The position numbers and the translations under genes were made by a program. 57,259 bases of DNA, taken from the NCBI GenBank assembly GCA_945888435.1, contig CAMCZW010000010.1, forward strand, positions 1 to 57,259, read 5' to 3'. The first letter of the stretch is position 1. Every line of letters begins with the position of its first letter. Under the pieces are notes generated by a model. That model was not told the origin of the DNA. It worked only from the letters and a program-made list of their open reading frames with translations, and did no database searches. This DNA comes from a bacterium UBP8_UBA817. GTDB taxonomy: Bacteria; Margulisbacteria; Marinamargulisbacteria; SXXA01; SICP01. Shown here piece after piece: positions 35,298 to 43,745 of this stretch.

Positions 35298-35882
35298 ATG
35301 CTCATCATCGGTGTCACCGGCGGCATCGGAAGCGGAAAAACCACCTGTGCCCACCTCATTGCCCACCACCTCAACGCAATCCACATCAACCTAGATATCA
35401 TCGGCCATCAACTTCTAGAAGATCCAGCAATCAAAGCAACCCTAATCAACGCATTCAGCAACGACATCATCGACCCCATAACTACTCAAATCAACCGAAA
35501 GTCCCTAGGCAACATCGTCTTCTCCAATCCACAAGCCCTAGAAACCCTAAACGCCATCATGCACCCTAAAATCAAACAAAAAACTCTAGAGTTAATCAGT
35601 CACCATAAAAACACACAAAAAAACATCGTCATCGACGGCGCTCTAATCGAAAAAATTGGCATAGCCCCCCACTGCACCCACCTCATCACCATCGATGCCC
35701 CCCTCGAAAAGCGATCCCAAAACATGCCCCAAAATTTTAAAAAAATCGCCCAACAACAACCCACCCAAAAAGAGTACAACTCAAGTGCAACCCACATCAT
35801 CCAAAATCCCTTCACAGAAGAATTTGAAAAAAACATTATGAAAATATTGGAAGAAATCAAAAATATACCCGTTTCAAAATGA
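35298..35882 (+). CDS. coaE: dephospho-CoA kinase CoaE
   Basis: P-loop kinase of the last CoA step, phosphorylating the 3'-OH of dephospho-CoA. The 194 residues open with IIGVTGGIGSGKTTCAHL (Walker A). INLDIIGHQLLEDP and the LNAIMHPKIKQ lid region follow, and VIDGALIEKIG replaces the usual VPLLFE, which is mildly divergent. The last residues (IPVSK) and stop codon lie inside the left inverted repeat of a 116-bp MITE, so the original C-terminus has been replaced. It directly follows the hypothetical at 34737. Confidence 0.9.
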   Translation: MLIIGVTGGIGSGKTTCAHLIAHHLNAIHINLDIIGHQLLEDPAIKATLINAFSNDIIDPITTQINRKSLGNIVFSNPQALETLNAIMHPKIKQKTLELISHHKNTQKNIVIDGALIEKIGIAPHCTHLITIDAPLEKRSQNMPQNFKKIAQQQPTQKEYNSSATHIIQNPFTEEFEKNIMKILEEIKNIPVSK

Positions 35883-35979
35883 AACCCAGATTTAAAATCG
35901 TAGAGGGAGCATATTGAAATATGTGACCGGAGCGATTTTAAAAGCGTAGCGATCTTGGTTTTATTTTGGAATGGGTATA
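35864..35979. mobile_element. MITE with IS630-type inverted repeats
   Basis: The 116-bp element is bounded by TATACCC and GGGTATA. The terminal 23 bases of the two ends match at 20 of 23 positions as inverted repeats (TATACCC, then [G/A]TT[T/C]CAAAAT[G/A]AAACC). The interior is also palindromic: TTTAAAATCG pairs with CGATTTTAAA, and CATATT with AATATG round a 2-base loop. The same end occurs at 48280-48302 beside an IS630-like transposase remnant, 22 of 23 identical. The ends begin with TA, as expected for IS630/Tc1 insertion. It carries no gene, but supplies the coaE stop. Confidence 0.8.
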
Positions 35980-35981
35980 AA

Positions 35982-36057
35982 TGGAGCGGGAGAAGGGTCT
36001 CGAACCCTCGGCATTCAGCTTGGAAGGCTGATGCTCTACCAACTGAGCTACTCCCGC
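35982..36057 (-). tRNA. tRNA-Gly (TCC)
   Basis: A 76-nt cloverleaf on the minus strand. Acceptor GCGGGAG pairs fully with CTCCCGC, the D-arm reads GCTCAGTTGGTAGAGC, and anticodon TCC is at 36022-36024 (plus-strand GGA). The T-arm is GGGTTCGAGACCC and CCA is encoded. TAAACT at 36074-36079 on this strand is a possible -10 box. The 3' end lies two bases from the MITE. Confidence 0.95.
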
Positions 36058-36088
36058 AGAAAAGAACGCAAATAGTTTAACCCGTTTC

Positions 36089-36988
36089 TTAATATTCCAC
36101 AATCTCAGATCGCTCCGAAAGAGAATAGTATAAATCCTCGTATGTGAGCTTATTACGATTTTTTTCTCGGTAGCTTTTTAAGAACTCTTCTCTTAAAGAT
36201 TTGACATCATATCCAGTTTCTTGAGTGGGTCTTAAATGGTAGGTCAAATACTGCTTAAAAGCAGATAATTCTTCATCTTCTTTTTTTGAGTTATAAAACT
36301 TATAAAATTTAGGTCTGGCCGCACGTGCATTCGCAGAAGTATCAAAAGGTCCGATCCAAAGATAATACCGCTCCAAATCAATGGGATAGGCCCGCACTTG
36401 AGAATTAAGCTCACGCATACGAAGTCGGTAGATATCCTTATGCTCGGTCTCCATCCCTAATTGAAGCAAGACAGGCCGAGTATCCTTTTTGAGATACACC
36501 TCCTTAGATTGAATAAAATAATTGGGACTAGGACGAAGCGCAGTCACAGGCAGCAAAAATAGATGGACAATCACACGATCTGGATTAATCGCATAAGACA
36601 AGTCATAACCCACATTAGGGTTGAGGTAGATTTTGAATCGAGATTCGATTTCACCAATAAATCCCACATTATGGATAAAGCGAACCAGTTTACTTTGAGT
36701 GATATCTGGAAAAACAAATTGGTCTAACCGAGAATCAAACGAGTAATCACATAATAACTGAACAGGAAAAGGCTCTCGATTCACTTCAAGGCCTTTGACG
36801 GGAACGATAATACGCTCCTCTTTGGCATCTTTTTCCCATTTTAGACGAATATGCTTGGGTTTATACCAAGTCGATTGATCCGTATGAATCCATTCAAAAG
36901 AATCATCACCTCGCTCTTGAGCACAAATAGGAAAAGTAAAGACTCCTATAATCATGAGCATATAAAAAAAGAGGGTAAGAAACCGCAT
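36089..36988 (-). CDS. secreted protein with SPOR-like C-terminal part
   Basis: The 299 residues from the chosen ATG begin with a Sec signal peptide (RFLTLFFYMLMIIGVFTF, cleavage near ICA-QE). The middle is mixed alpha/beta and not recognised. The segment RYYLWIGPFDTSANARAARPKF near 215-237 resembles the strand-turn-helix of SPOR peptidoglycan-binding domains, which would place it in the periplasm; this is a tentative match. The frame is open 24 codons further upstream, but that start would bury the signal peptide. TATTCT lies six bases before the chosen ATG, with no ribosome site. Confidence 0.6.
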   Translation of the reverse strand: MRFLTLFFYMLMIIGVFTFPICAQERGDDSFEWIHTDQSTWYKPKHIRLKWEKDAKEERIIVPVKGLEVNREPFPVQLLCDYSFDSRLDQFVFPDITQSKLVRFIHNVGFIGEIESRFKIYLNPNVGYDLSYAINPDRVIVHLFLLPVTALRPSPNYFIQSKEVYLKKDTRPVLLQLGMETEHKDIYRLRMRELNSQVRAYPIDLERYYLWIGPFDTSANARAARPKFYKFYNSKKEDEELSAFKQYLTYHLRPTQETGYDVKSLREEFLKSYREKNRNKLTYEDLYYSLSERSEIVEY

Positions 36989-36994
36989 AGGTCC

Positions 36995-37000
36995 AGAATA
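36995..37000 (-). promoter_or_regulatory. -10 box before leaderless secreted-protein gene
   Basis: Minus-strand TATTCT, then GGACCT, then ATG. Confidence 0.45.
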
Positions 37001-37099
37001 GCACCATAAAAAAATTTTGACAAAATCATGCATAAAATAGTGAAAAAGAGGGAATAACAAGCATAGTAGCTATAAAAAGCAGCGGAAACGCAAGAGAAA

Positions 37100-37708
37100 A
37101 TGATGAGCAAAATGATCTGGATGGTATTAATGGGGCTGTCGATAGGAGCCTTCTCCTCCACTCTCCATGCCATGAAATGGATCGACACGGATCTCATAAA
37201 TACTAACTATGAAAGCTCTCAACAAGACTATACTGTCGCTACAAATGAGCACTTTGAATTTTTTTGCAAGTCACTAGTACAAGAAACCCCATTAAGAGCA
37301 GTAGAGAAGCTCGTAAAAAAAATAGATCCAAAATTTAACTTATCAAGACAAATTCAATCCAGTTTTTTTGATATTGGAAATGACACCCTATTTAACCGAA
37401 GATTAATTAACAATGTCAGCATTAAAACCAAAAGTCAGGAAAAAAGATTAAGTATTGAAATAGACTGGCTAAGAAATCTTAAACCAATCAGCCGTGTTAC
37501 TTTTTTTCAAAGTAATATTAGCTACAAAATCACAGAAAACATAAAAATATACCACAATATTGAAATAGGAAATAATAATGCAGAACTCTCAACAGCGCAT
37601 GATTTTAGTCTGTTTATGTATAAAAACAAATACGAAGGGACTTTTTTTTGTGATGTCGATATTATCAATACAAATAGAGTCCGATTTGGCTTTGTAAAAT
37701 CTTTTTAA
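37100..37708 (+). CDS. secreted/outer-membrane-like hypothetical protein
   Basis: Not recognised. The 202-residue protein has a signal peptide (MSKMIWMVLMGLSIGAFSSTLHA). The second half alternates polar and hydrophobic residues (RVTFFQSNISYKITENI, TFFCDVDIINTNRVRFGFVKSF) and ends in Phe, like short barrel proteins. Two in-frame ATGs begin it (37100 and 37103). TATAAA at 37071-37076 may be the -10 box. It diverges from the SPOR-like gene and lies 18 bases before the UbiA-family gene, but that gene has its own -10 box. Confidence 0.6.
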   Translation: MMSKMIWMVLMGLSIGAFSSTLHAMKWIDTDLINTNYESSQQDYTVATNEHFEFFCKSLVQETPLRAVEKLVKKIDPKFNLSRQIQSSFFDIGNDTLFNRRLINNVSIKTKSQEKRLSIEIDWLRNLKPISRVTFFQSNISYKITENIKIYHNIEIGNNNAELSTAHDFSLFMYKNKYEGTFFCDVDIINTNRVRFGFVKSF

Positions 37709-37713
37709 TACTC

Positions 37714-37719
37714 TACAAT
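37714..37719 (+). promoter_or_regulatory. -10 box before leaderless arabinose-lipid operon
   Basis: TACAAT, seven bases, ATG of the UbiA-family gene; no ribosome site. Confidence 0.5.
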
Positions 37720-37726
37720 CATTGAA

Positions 37727-38596
37727 ATGAGCTTTAATGTTGCCCAATACATCAAACTTGCCAGACCTCAGCAATGGCTAAAAAACCTATTTATTCTTTT
37801 ACCGCTCTTTTTTTCAGGCCAACTTGATAACCTCAGCCTATTAGGGCAAAGTCTTGTTGTTGCCATTGGGTTTTCACTGATCGCAAGCAGCATCTACATC
37901 CTCAACGATTGTATGGACTACAAGTCCGATCAAGAGCATCCTCACAAAAGAAATAGACCAATTGCTTCAGGAAAAATCACACTCAAATCAGCCGCAAAGT
38001 ATATGGCGACACTCACTACACTAGGCCTCATTATTTTAATGATCACAGCCCCTAAAACGATCTTAATTACTATCCTCTACATCTCAGAAAACATCTTCTA
38101 CACTTTAAAAGGCAAGCATATCCCCATCGTAGATATCACCTGTATCGCCATCGGGTTTTGCCTTAGAGTATGGATCGGCGCGATTGCCTGTCAGTTGCAA
38201 TTAACCCCTTGGATTGTCCTACTGACGTTTTTTCTTGCCTTATTTTTAGGTATCCATAAACGAATTGGAGATACACGAATCTCGCTCAAATCAAAAATTA
38301 AAATTACTCTATACACCCTCCCTTTTTTAAAAATGATTTCAGGGATTATCAGCAGTGTCATTATCGTGATTTACATCTCATATACCATCTCAGAGGACAC
38401 CATCATTAAAATGGGATCCTCCACTCTATATATCTCCTCATTATTTGTGGTGATGGGACTAATGAGGGTGAATTATTTAAGCATTCAAAGCAAATCCAGC
38501 AATTTAGACCCTACCCACCTCCTCATCAAAGATGCAGTTATGAAGTGGATCGTCATCGGATGGGTACTTAGTTATGCCGCTGTCCTCTACATCTAA
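37727..38596 (+). CDS. polyprenyl-phosphate phosphoribosyltransferase-like UbiA protein
   Basis: UbiA-superfamily membrane protein of 289 residues with eight or nine segments. It follows the decaprenyl-phosphate phosphoribosyltransferase (mycobacterial Rv3806c/UbiA) pattern: YIKLARPQQWLKNLF at the N-terminus, NDCMDYKSDQEHPHKRNRPIASGKI, and FYTLKGKHIPIVDI in place of the second Asp motif. These enzymes use PRPP and polyprenyl phosphate to make polyprenyl-phosphoribose. DprE1- and DprE2-like genes follow immediately, and the first overlaps it by 23 bases. It should not be read as a second MenA. Confidence 0.85.
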   Translation: MSFNVAQYIKLARPQQWLKNLFILLPLFFSGQLDNLSLLGQSLVVAIGFSLIASSIYILNDCMDYKSDQEHPHKRNRPIASGKITLKSAAKYMATLTTLGLIILMITAPKTILITILYISENIFYTLKGKHIPIVDITCIAIGFCLRVWIGAIACQLQLTPWIVLLTFFLALFLGIHKRIGDTRISLKSKIKITLYTLPFLKMISGIISSVIIVIYISYTISEDTIIKMGSSTLYISSLFVVMGLMRVNYLSIQSKSSNLDPTHLLIKDAVMKWIVIGWVLSYAAVLYI

Positions 38597-39929
38597 GCAT
38601 CAAGAGTGGATTTCAGGATGGGGGCAAACTCACCCTGTACACGCTACAATAATCACACCCAAATCCAACGACGAAATACAGGCCTTAGCACCCACACTAC
38701 AGCAATGGATACCCAGAGGAATGGGAAAATCCTATGGAGATGCCAGTGTCGGTCACGCCGTCATTGATTCTCACTATCTCAACCAAGTTATTAACTTTAA
38801 CCAAGTCAACGGAATCATCACCTGTAACGCTGGAATCTCTCTTGAAGATATCCATAAAATTAGTATCCCATCAGGATGGTTTTTACCAGTAGTCCCAGGC
38901 ACACAGCTCATCTCGATTGGAGGTGCAATTGCGGCCGATATCCACGGTAAAAATCACCATCAATCAGGGTCATTCAGCGATCATATCCATTCACTTACGA
39001 TGATGACAGGTGAGGGCGAAATTATCACCTGCTCCACCGAAAAAGACTCCGACATTTTTTATGCAACCTGCGGAGGAATGGGCCTCACAGGAATTATCCT
39101 ATCCGCAACTATCCAACTACTCGCAATCGAGACCTCATGGATTACCCAAAGCGTCACACAAACCAAAAATCTGGAAGAAACACTGACTTATTTCGATGAA
39201 AACAGCAATGTCCCCTACTCCGTCGCATGGCTCGATAGTCTTGCTGACCAAGCATCGTTGGGGAGAGGTATAATTTTTGCTGGAGACCATAGTAAAAAAA
39301 GCGAGTTAGCCGCTGGAACCCCATCTCTGATACTGGATACCCCCGCCCCCATCACAGTCCCTTGTCACGCGCCAAACGGCTTGATCAACCCCATTACAAT
39401 GTCGATATTTAACACATTCTACTATCATCAGTTTTCATTTAAACCGGCTCACGGCATTGTCTCCTATCGCCCATTTTTCTTTCCTTTAGACTCGGTAGGC
39501 CATTGGAACCGACTCTACGGCCACCGAGGGTTTTTACAATACCAATGCGTTGTACCACTACCCTCTGGGCATGACAGTATTAAAGAAATCTTGGAAGCCA
39601 TCCTAAAAGCTAAAACAGGTTCTTTTTTGGCTGTACTTAAACGGTTAGGCGCAGGAAATCCCCTAAAACCACTCTCTTTTCCGATGGAAGGTTATACCCT
39701 CGCATTAGATTTTTGCCATACCCCAAAAGTATTGGCATTACTTACTCACTTAGATGAGATTGTAGAGCGAAAGGGAGGCCGGATTTATCTGGCAAAAGAT
39801 GCCAGAATGAGCACTAGCACACTAAAGTCAGGGTATCCTGATCTTGATAAATTGATTACAATCAAAAGGCGCTTAGACCCACACAATAAAATTCAATCTC
39901 AGCTATCCAAGCGGCTTAATATCACATAA
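38574..39929 (+). CDS. DprE1-like decaprenylphosphoryl-ribose oxidase
   Basis: FAD-dependent oxidase of 451 residues in the DprE1 family, forming the 2'-keto intermediate from polyprenyl-phosphoryl ribose. It has PRGMGKSYGDAS and GGAIAADIHGKNHHQSGSF, the FAD-binding core, and a C-terminal RIYLAKDARMS with the substrate lysine equivalent to Mtb K418. From remembered Mtb DprE1 (..NICVDF..), the position of Cys387, the benzothiazinone target, is Ala here (TLALDF). It overlaps the UbiA-family gene and is followed after 11 bases by the DprE2-like gene. No twin-Arg or Sec signal is visible. Confidence 0.88.
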   Translation: MPLSSTSKHQEWISGWGQTHPVHATIITPKSNDEIQALAPTLQQWIPRGMGKSYGDASVGHAVIDSHYLNQVINFNQVNGIITCNAGISLEDIHKISIPSGWFLPVVPGTQLISIGGAIAADIHGKNHHQSGSFSDHIHSLTMMTGEGEIITCSTEKDSDIFYATCGGMGLTGIILSATIQLLAIETSWITQSVTQTKNLEETLTYFDENSNVPYSVAWLDSLADQASLGRGIIFAGDHSKKSELAAGTPSLILDTPAPITVPCHAPNGLINPITMSIFNTFYYHQFSFKPAHGIVSYRPFFFPLDSVGHWNRLYGHRGFLQYQCVVPLPSGHDSIKEILEAILKAKTGSFLAVLKRLGAGNPLKPLSFPMEGYTLALDFCHTPKVLALLTHLDEIVERKGGRIYLAKDARMSTSTLKSGYPDLDKLITIKRRLDPHNKIQSQLSKRLNIT

Positions 39930-39940
39930 GGAGATCTCAA

Positions 39941-40684
39941 ATGAGCATCACAAAAACAGCCCTCATATTAGGCGCAACATCCGACATCGCCAAAGAACTC
40001 GCTAAAGAACTCGCCAAACAAGGATATCACTTACAATTAAGCGCAAGAGACCCTGAGCTACTATCCAAAGTCGTCGAAAAACTCAATGTTAAATACCCAC
40101 TTATTCGAATTGAAGGCATAGCACTGGATATCGAAGAGATCAGTACACATACTGAGTTTTACGACTCGTTATCCCCAAAACCCGATATGGTGATCTGTGC
40201 CATCGGATATTTAGGCAAGGAATCACTGGCCCAAACGGACACCAATGAATGCACACAGATCTTAGGTGTTAACTTTACCTATCTTGTCCCCCTACTAAAT
40301 ATCATAGCCGCCGATTTTGAGCTAAGAAAGGCCGGAGTCATTGTAGGAATAGGATCAGTCGCCGGAGACCGTGGACGCCAAAGCAATGGCCATTACGGTG
40401 CGGCTAAAGCGGGCTTCCATACGTATTTATCTGCCTTGCGGAATCGCTTAAGTAAATCAGGAGTGACCGTCATTACAGTCAAACCTGGCTTCATTAAAAC
40501 CAAGATGACCCAAGGTCTTGTTTGCCCAAAAGCATTGATTGGAAACCCCAAACAAGTGGCAAAAGATATCAGTCGGGCCATCATCAAAAAACAAGATATT
40601 ATCTATACGCCCAGCCGATGGAAATGGGTCATGGTCATCATCAAAAGAATCCCCGAATTCGCCTTTAAAAAACTATCTTTATAG
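39941..40684 (+). CDS. DprE2-like short-chain reductase
   Basis: Classical SDR of 247 residues. The cofactor motif LILGATSDIAKELAKEL is at residues 8-24, NVNF-like region LGVNFTYLV near 110, GSVAGDRGRQSNGHYGAAKAG gives catalytic Ser and Y-x3-K, and VKPGFIKTKMT follows. In DprE2 the enzyme reduces the keto sugar to polyprenyl-phosphoryl arabinose using NADH. AAGGAG precedes the ATG. Position between a DprE1-like oxidase and a GT-C enzyme makes this role likely; alone it would be just an SDR. Confidence 0.85.
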   Translation: MSITKTALILGATSDIAKELAKELAKQGYHLQLSARDPELLSKVVEKLNVKYPLIRIEGIALDIEEISTHTEFYDSLSPKPDMVICAIGYLGKESLAQTDTNECTQILGVNFTYLVPLLNIIAADFELRKAGVIVGIGSVAGDRGRQSNGHYGAAKAGFHTYLSALRNRLSKSGVTVITVKPGFIKTKMTQGLVCPKALIGNPKQVAKDISRAIIKKQDIIYTPSRWKWVMVIIKRIPEFAFKKLSL

Positions 40685-40706
40685 CAAAGTAATCATCACC
40701 TAAAGC

Positions 40707-42296
40707 ATGTTAGAATTAAAAAAAGAAACTACCAATTACATCGGAAAATACTTATGGAGGGTGATGATTTTTTTAGGGGCATCCTTAATATATTTCATCA
40801 CCAGATCGCAAGTAATATCAGGGTCCCATGACGCCATCACTCTACTTTCAAATATCCAAAATGGAGACAACTTATTTCATGTCCACCATGTCTTTTTCAA
40901 TAGTTCCGCATGGCTTCTTCATCAAACAATCAAGCTATTTTACACAGAAATGTCTGCAAAGACGGTCATTCAGCTTCTGAATGCTATCGGTGGTGGCATA
41001 TTGGTAACCACCATCGCAATCTGGATTGAAACCCATACCCCACTTAAAAAATGGAAAGTCCTTCCAGCCATTGCGCTCCCCGCATTTTCATTTGGAATTT
41101 GGTTTCACAGCCATACGATTGAAGTCTACATTATTCCGATCGCAATCCTTATGGTAATCATCACCTTAATCGGGAGGAAACCGCTTTCAATAAGAGACTG
41201 GATTTTAATCGCGATTCTCCATTGGGTGGCCATTGGATTTCATATCACCAATGCCCTTTTAACAGTAACACTAGGCATCATTTTGTGGAGAAGGCTTAAG
41301 ATTTTCATGATTGTCACTGGCATCACCTACACACTAACCGGCTTACTTTATATTGGGATCTTATGGGGCTACTACCACTGCCGCACACTACCAGAGGCCA
41401 TCTTCACCATCACAGAAATCACGCACAACCAACGCTACTGGAATTCCCCACTCCAACTTACTACATATATTAAGCTGATATTTTCACTTGGAAGAACTTT
41501 TATCGGCGGACACTTTATGCTTCACCCCACACTATCACCCTGGGCACTCCATTTTCTCAAAGGGCATTGGATAGAAAATGAAATCTACCTTGTCCGATTG
41601 CTAAACCCTAAAACAGTCATCACTTTAGCCATCGCAAGCATAGGGTGGGTCACCATTTTCATCGGACACCTAATTTTTTCAATTAAAAAAGAATGGGGAC
41701 AAAAAATATCAGATCCGCTCTTCACCTTAATCTGCTGGTTAATACCTTACACTCTCTTTTTTATTTTGTGGGATACAGAAAATATCGAATTTTGGCTAAT
41801 TCAGTCCCTCGCTATTCAATTAACCCTCATTTACTTAATCACCAAGCAGTCTAAGGGCGCATGGAAAACGTTGACAGCACTGAGCCTCTCTCTAATCGCA
41901 ATTAACAGCGCTGGAAGTATCTTACCCATGTCCAACTCCAATAATGATCTCTACGCAGTCGAAGCAGGTCGATTTATTGAGAAAGCTTCATTAGGGGATA
42001 TTATTTTGCTTGATCAGAATTGGCAGCTTTCTAAATACATTGGTCTAAAAAGCAAAGTCACCGTTTTGAGTCTTGAAGATATGTATCGAAAAGCCAATCA
42101 AAATCAAAATGATTATCGATTAGCGATACAGAGACTATTAATGACTCAACATAAAAGCGGTCATAAAATAATCATTCTTCAAAAAACTTTGAATGGAAAT
42201 CCAATTCTTAACCAGCGCTATCATAGTGAATTTAGCACTTTCGGCCCATATCTCGATCAATTTCCAGAAGCAAAAAATACCATCATAGTAATCTAA
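40707..42296 (+). CDS. GT-C-like membrane glycosyltransferase (arabinosyltransferase candidate)
   Basis: A 529-residue membrane protein with about 11 segments and a soluble C-terminal part of roughly 100 residues (YAVEAGRFIEKASLGDIILLDQNW...). An acidic residue after the first membrane segment (ISGSHDAITLLSNI) and histidines in FHVHHVFFN match the first loop of GT-C/DUF2723-type enzymes. No family is identified with confidence. Its place 22 bases after DprE2 makes it the obvious candidate for transferring D-arabinose from the lipid donor. No clear ribosome site. A palindrome covers the stop codon. Confidence 0.65.
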   Translation: MLELKKETTNYIGKYLWRVMIFLGASLIYFITRSQVISGSHDAITLLSNIQNGDNLFHVHHVFFNSSAWLLHQTIKLFYTEMSAKTVIQLLNAIGGGILVTTIAIWIETHTPLKKWKVLPAIALPAFSFGIWFHSHTIEVYIIPIAILMVIITLIGRKPLSIRDWILIAILHWVAIGFHITNALLTVTLGIILWRRLKIFMIVTGITYTLTGLLYIGILWGYYHCRTLPEAIFTITEITHNQRYWNSPLQLTTYIKLIFSLGRTFIGGHFMLHPTLSPWALHFLKGHWIENEIYLVRLLNPKTVITLAIASIGWVTIFIGHLIFSIKKEWGQKISDPLFTLICWLIPYTLFFILWDTENIEFWLIQSLAIQLTLIYLITKQSKGAWKTLTALSLSLIAINSAGSILPMSNSNNDLYAVEAGRFIEKASLGDIILLDQNWQLSKYIGLKSKVTVLSLEDMYRKANQNQNDYRLAIQRLLMTQHKSGHKIIILQKTLNGNPILNQRYHSEFSTFGPYLDQFPEAKNTIIVI

Positions 42297-42308
42297 GAAA
42301 TTTCTTAG
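42293..42308. repeat. perfect 16-bp palindrome at the end of the arabinose operon
   Basis: CTAAGAAATTTCTTAG, overlapping the stop codon of the GT-C gene. It could fold as a weak hairpin but lacks a U-tract. It marks the boundary where the strand skew of the window weakens. Confidence 0.6.
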
Positions 42309-42361
42309 AAAGAATCACGATAACTCCCCAAAAGGCAATATCAATTTTGGGCGGAATAATC

Positions 42362-43477
42362 ATGATAAAAATAAATCACAAAATAATTGCAACCAGCCGC
42401 ATGGGTGGGTCAAGTTTGAGTACCTGGGGAAGTATTGAGGGCTCCATTACCATAGTGAGCATGGTCACAGTAGATGGAAAACAGCAAACAAGAGTTAATG
42501 TCCCTGGAACAGGTGATTGCGGCCTATTTGCAATACTGGCAAGACTAGACCAAACAAAAGAGAGAATTGGAAAAAAAACAGAAGTCTCATATAGAGGCCA
42601 CCAATTTACAGCCGAAGGATTAAGATCCCACTTAGCAGACTTAATTAAAAATTATCCAACTGAACAAGACCTAACAATAAGAGAAATGATACGAAATGCA
42701 TACAGAGAAAGCAGGCGTGATGCCGACATTAGTTCGGCAGGTGCAGAAATTGCAGAGAAGCAGGTCAAAATAAATCAAAAAATAGAAAGCGTTTTATCTG
42801 TTGAAGATTTTAAAAAATGGCTGGCGACAAAAAGTAAGCATGAGTTTTTTGAAAAAATGTACGACGACATCAAAGATACTATAGAAAAAGCATGCGCAGA
42901 CAATGGAACCCCACTACCAAAAGACGAAACCACCTTAGCAATAGCCATTGAGACCACAATTGCAAGAGCAGGAAATTACAAAGCCCACATTGGATCTGTT
43001 GTTAAAAAATGTGAAGGATTTGCACAATTAGGAATAACAAAAGATGAACTCGACATATTAAAGGCAGACCCTGCAAAATTGGGAGAACAGGCCGGCGACC
43101 AGGCCCTTGATCTTAAACTACAAACTGATCAGGCATTTAGGGAACATTGGGCATCTAGTATTACTAAGTATTCGGGTGATAGCAATAGTTATTATCTCAA
43201 TCGATTTGAAATGTTTTTAATTGCAAAAAAAGTCGGTGTTAATCTCAATATTGCTGTGAGACAAGAAGATGGAAGTTACAAAGCAAAAGACGAATATCAA
43301 AAAAACTGGGGTAAAGAGTTAACACTAACCGTGATTTATGAAGGAAGCCACTTTAACTATGTAAGAGATCCAAAGCCTGAAGATACTCAGCGAAGCCAAG
43401 GAAGCTCGCAAACTTGGGACCCCCGTTCTCTTCATCACATAATAGCTCGAATCCTCTTTGGTCAGGGTAGCTACTAA
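42362..43477 (+). CDS. OTU-family cysteine protease
   Basis: The 371-residue protein has the catalytic block of ovarian-tumour deubiquitinases. [16 protein letters not shown] contains D50-region, D52 and C53. [10 protein letters not shown] supplies the His (H330) preceded by a strand, with an aromatic and Asp after it as in OTUs. Between them lies a helical insert (about 110-250). There is no signal peptide. Bacterial OTU proteins are mostly effectors acting on host ubiquitin, so contact with a eukaryote is suggested. I prefer ATG 42362 over an in-frame TTG five codons earlier; GGCGGA lies 7 bases before it. Confidence 0.75.
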   Translation: MIKINHKIIATSRMGGSSLSTWGSIEGSITIVSMVTVDGKQQTRVNVPGTGDCGLFAILARLDQTKERIGKKTEVSYRGHQFTAEGLRSHLADLIKNYPTEQDLTIREMIRNAYRESRRDADISSAGAEIAEKQVKINQKIESVLSVEDFKKWLATKSKHEFFEKMYDDIKDTIEKACADNGTPLPKDETTLAIAIETTIARAGNYKAHIGSVVKKCEGFAQLGITKDELDILKADPAKLGEQAGDQALDLKLQTDQAFREHWASSITKYSGDSNSYYLNRFEMFLIAKKVGVNLNIAVRQEDGSYKAKDEYQKNWGKELTLTVIYEGSHFNYVRDPKPEDTQRSQGSSQTWDPRSLHHIIARILFGQGSY

Positions 43478-43523
43478 AAGTAAAAGCTTTAACATCAAAA
43501 GTCTGCATGATAAAATCAAAAAT

Positions 43524-43611
43524 GGAGAGCTGGCAGAGTGGTCTATCGCGGCGGTCTTGAAAACCGTTGAACCGAAAGGTTCCAGGGGTTCGAATCCTCT
43601 GCTCTCCGCCA
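43524..43611 (+). tRNA. tRNA-Ser (TGA)
   Basis: An 88-nt class II tRNA. Acceptor GGAGAGC pairs with GCTCTCC, anticodon TGA is at 43558-43560 within CTTGAAA, the long variable arm is GAACCGAAAGGTTC, the T-loop TTCGAAT, and CCA is encoded. Its last 26 bases plus one more recur 160 bases downstream. Confidence 0.95.
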
Positions 43612-43612
43612 C
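43586..43612 (+). repeat. direct repeat, copy 1 (tRNA-Ser 3' end)
   Basis: A 27-base sequence from GGGTTCGAAT to GCTCTCCGCCAC, forming the T-arm and acceptor of the intact tRNA-Ser. It is identical to copy 2 and laid out like an integrase attachment site. Confidence 0.85.
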
Positions 43613-43745
43613 ACTTAAGTACCCCCGCAGATTCGAACCAACGCAGTAGCGCCGACCGATTAGGGAGGGATAGCTTTGCCACACGCATGGCAAAGCGTCA
43701 GCTACGAAGCTGCCCGGCTCGGGCCTCCTATGGAGGGCCGATGAA
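43613..43745. other. structured 133-bp insert between tRNA 3'-end repeats
   Basis: The insert is more GC-rich than its surroundings and holds no convincing gene. It contains a perfect 9-bp stem, GCTTTGCCA with TGGCAAAGC round a 6-base loop (43673-43696), and a second stem, CCTCC-TAT-GGAGG (about 43725-43737). It may be the scar of an excised element, a small palindromic mobile unit or a structured RNA downstream of the tRNA. Confidence 0.5.

Noticed and set aside
37727..38596. Second MenA or UbiA quinone prenyltransferase
   Set aside because: The motif pattern and the adjacent DprE1/DprE2-like genes fit phosphoribosyl transfer better. menA is already present in the men operon.
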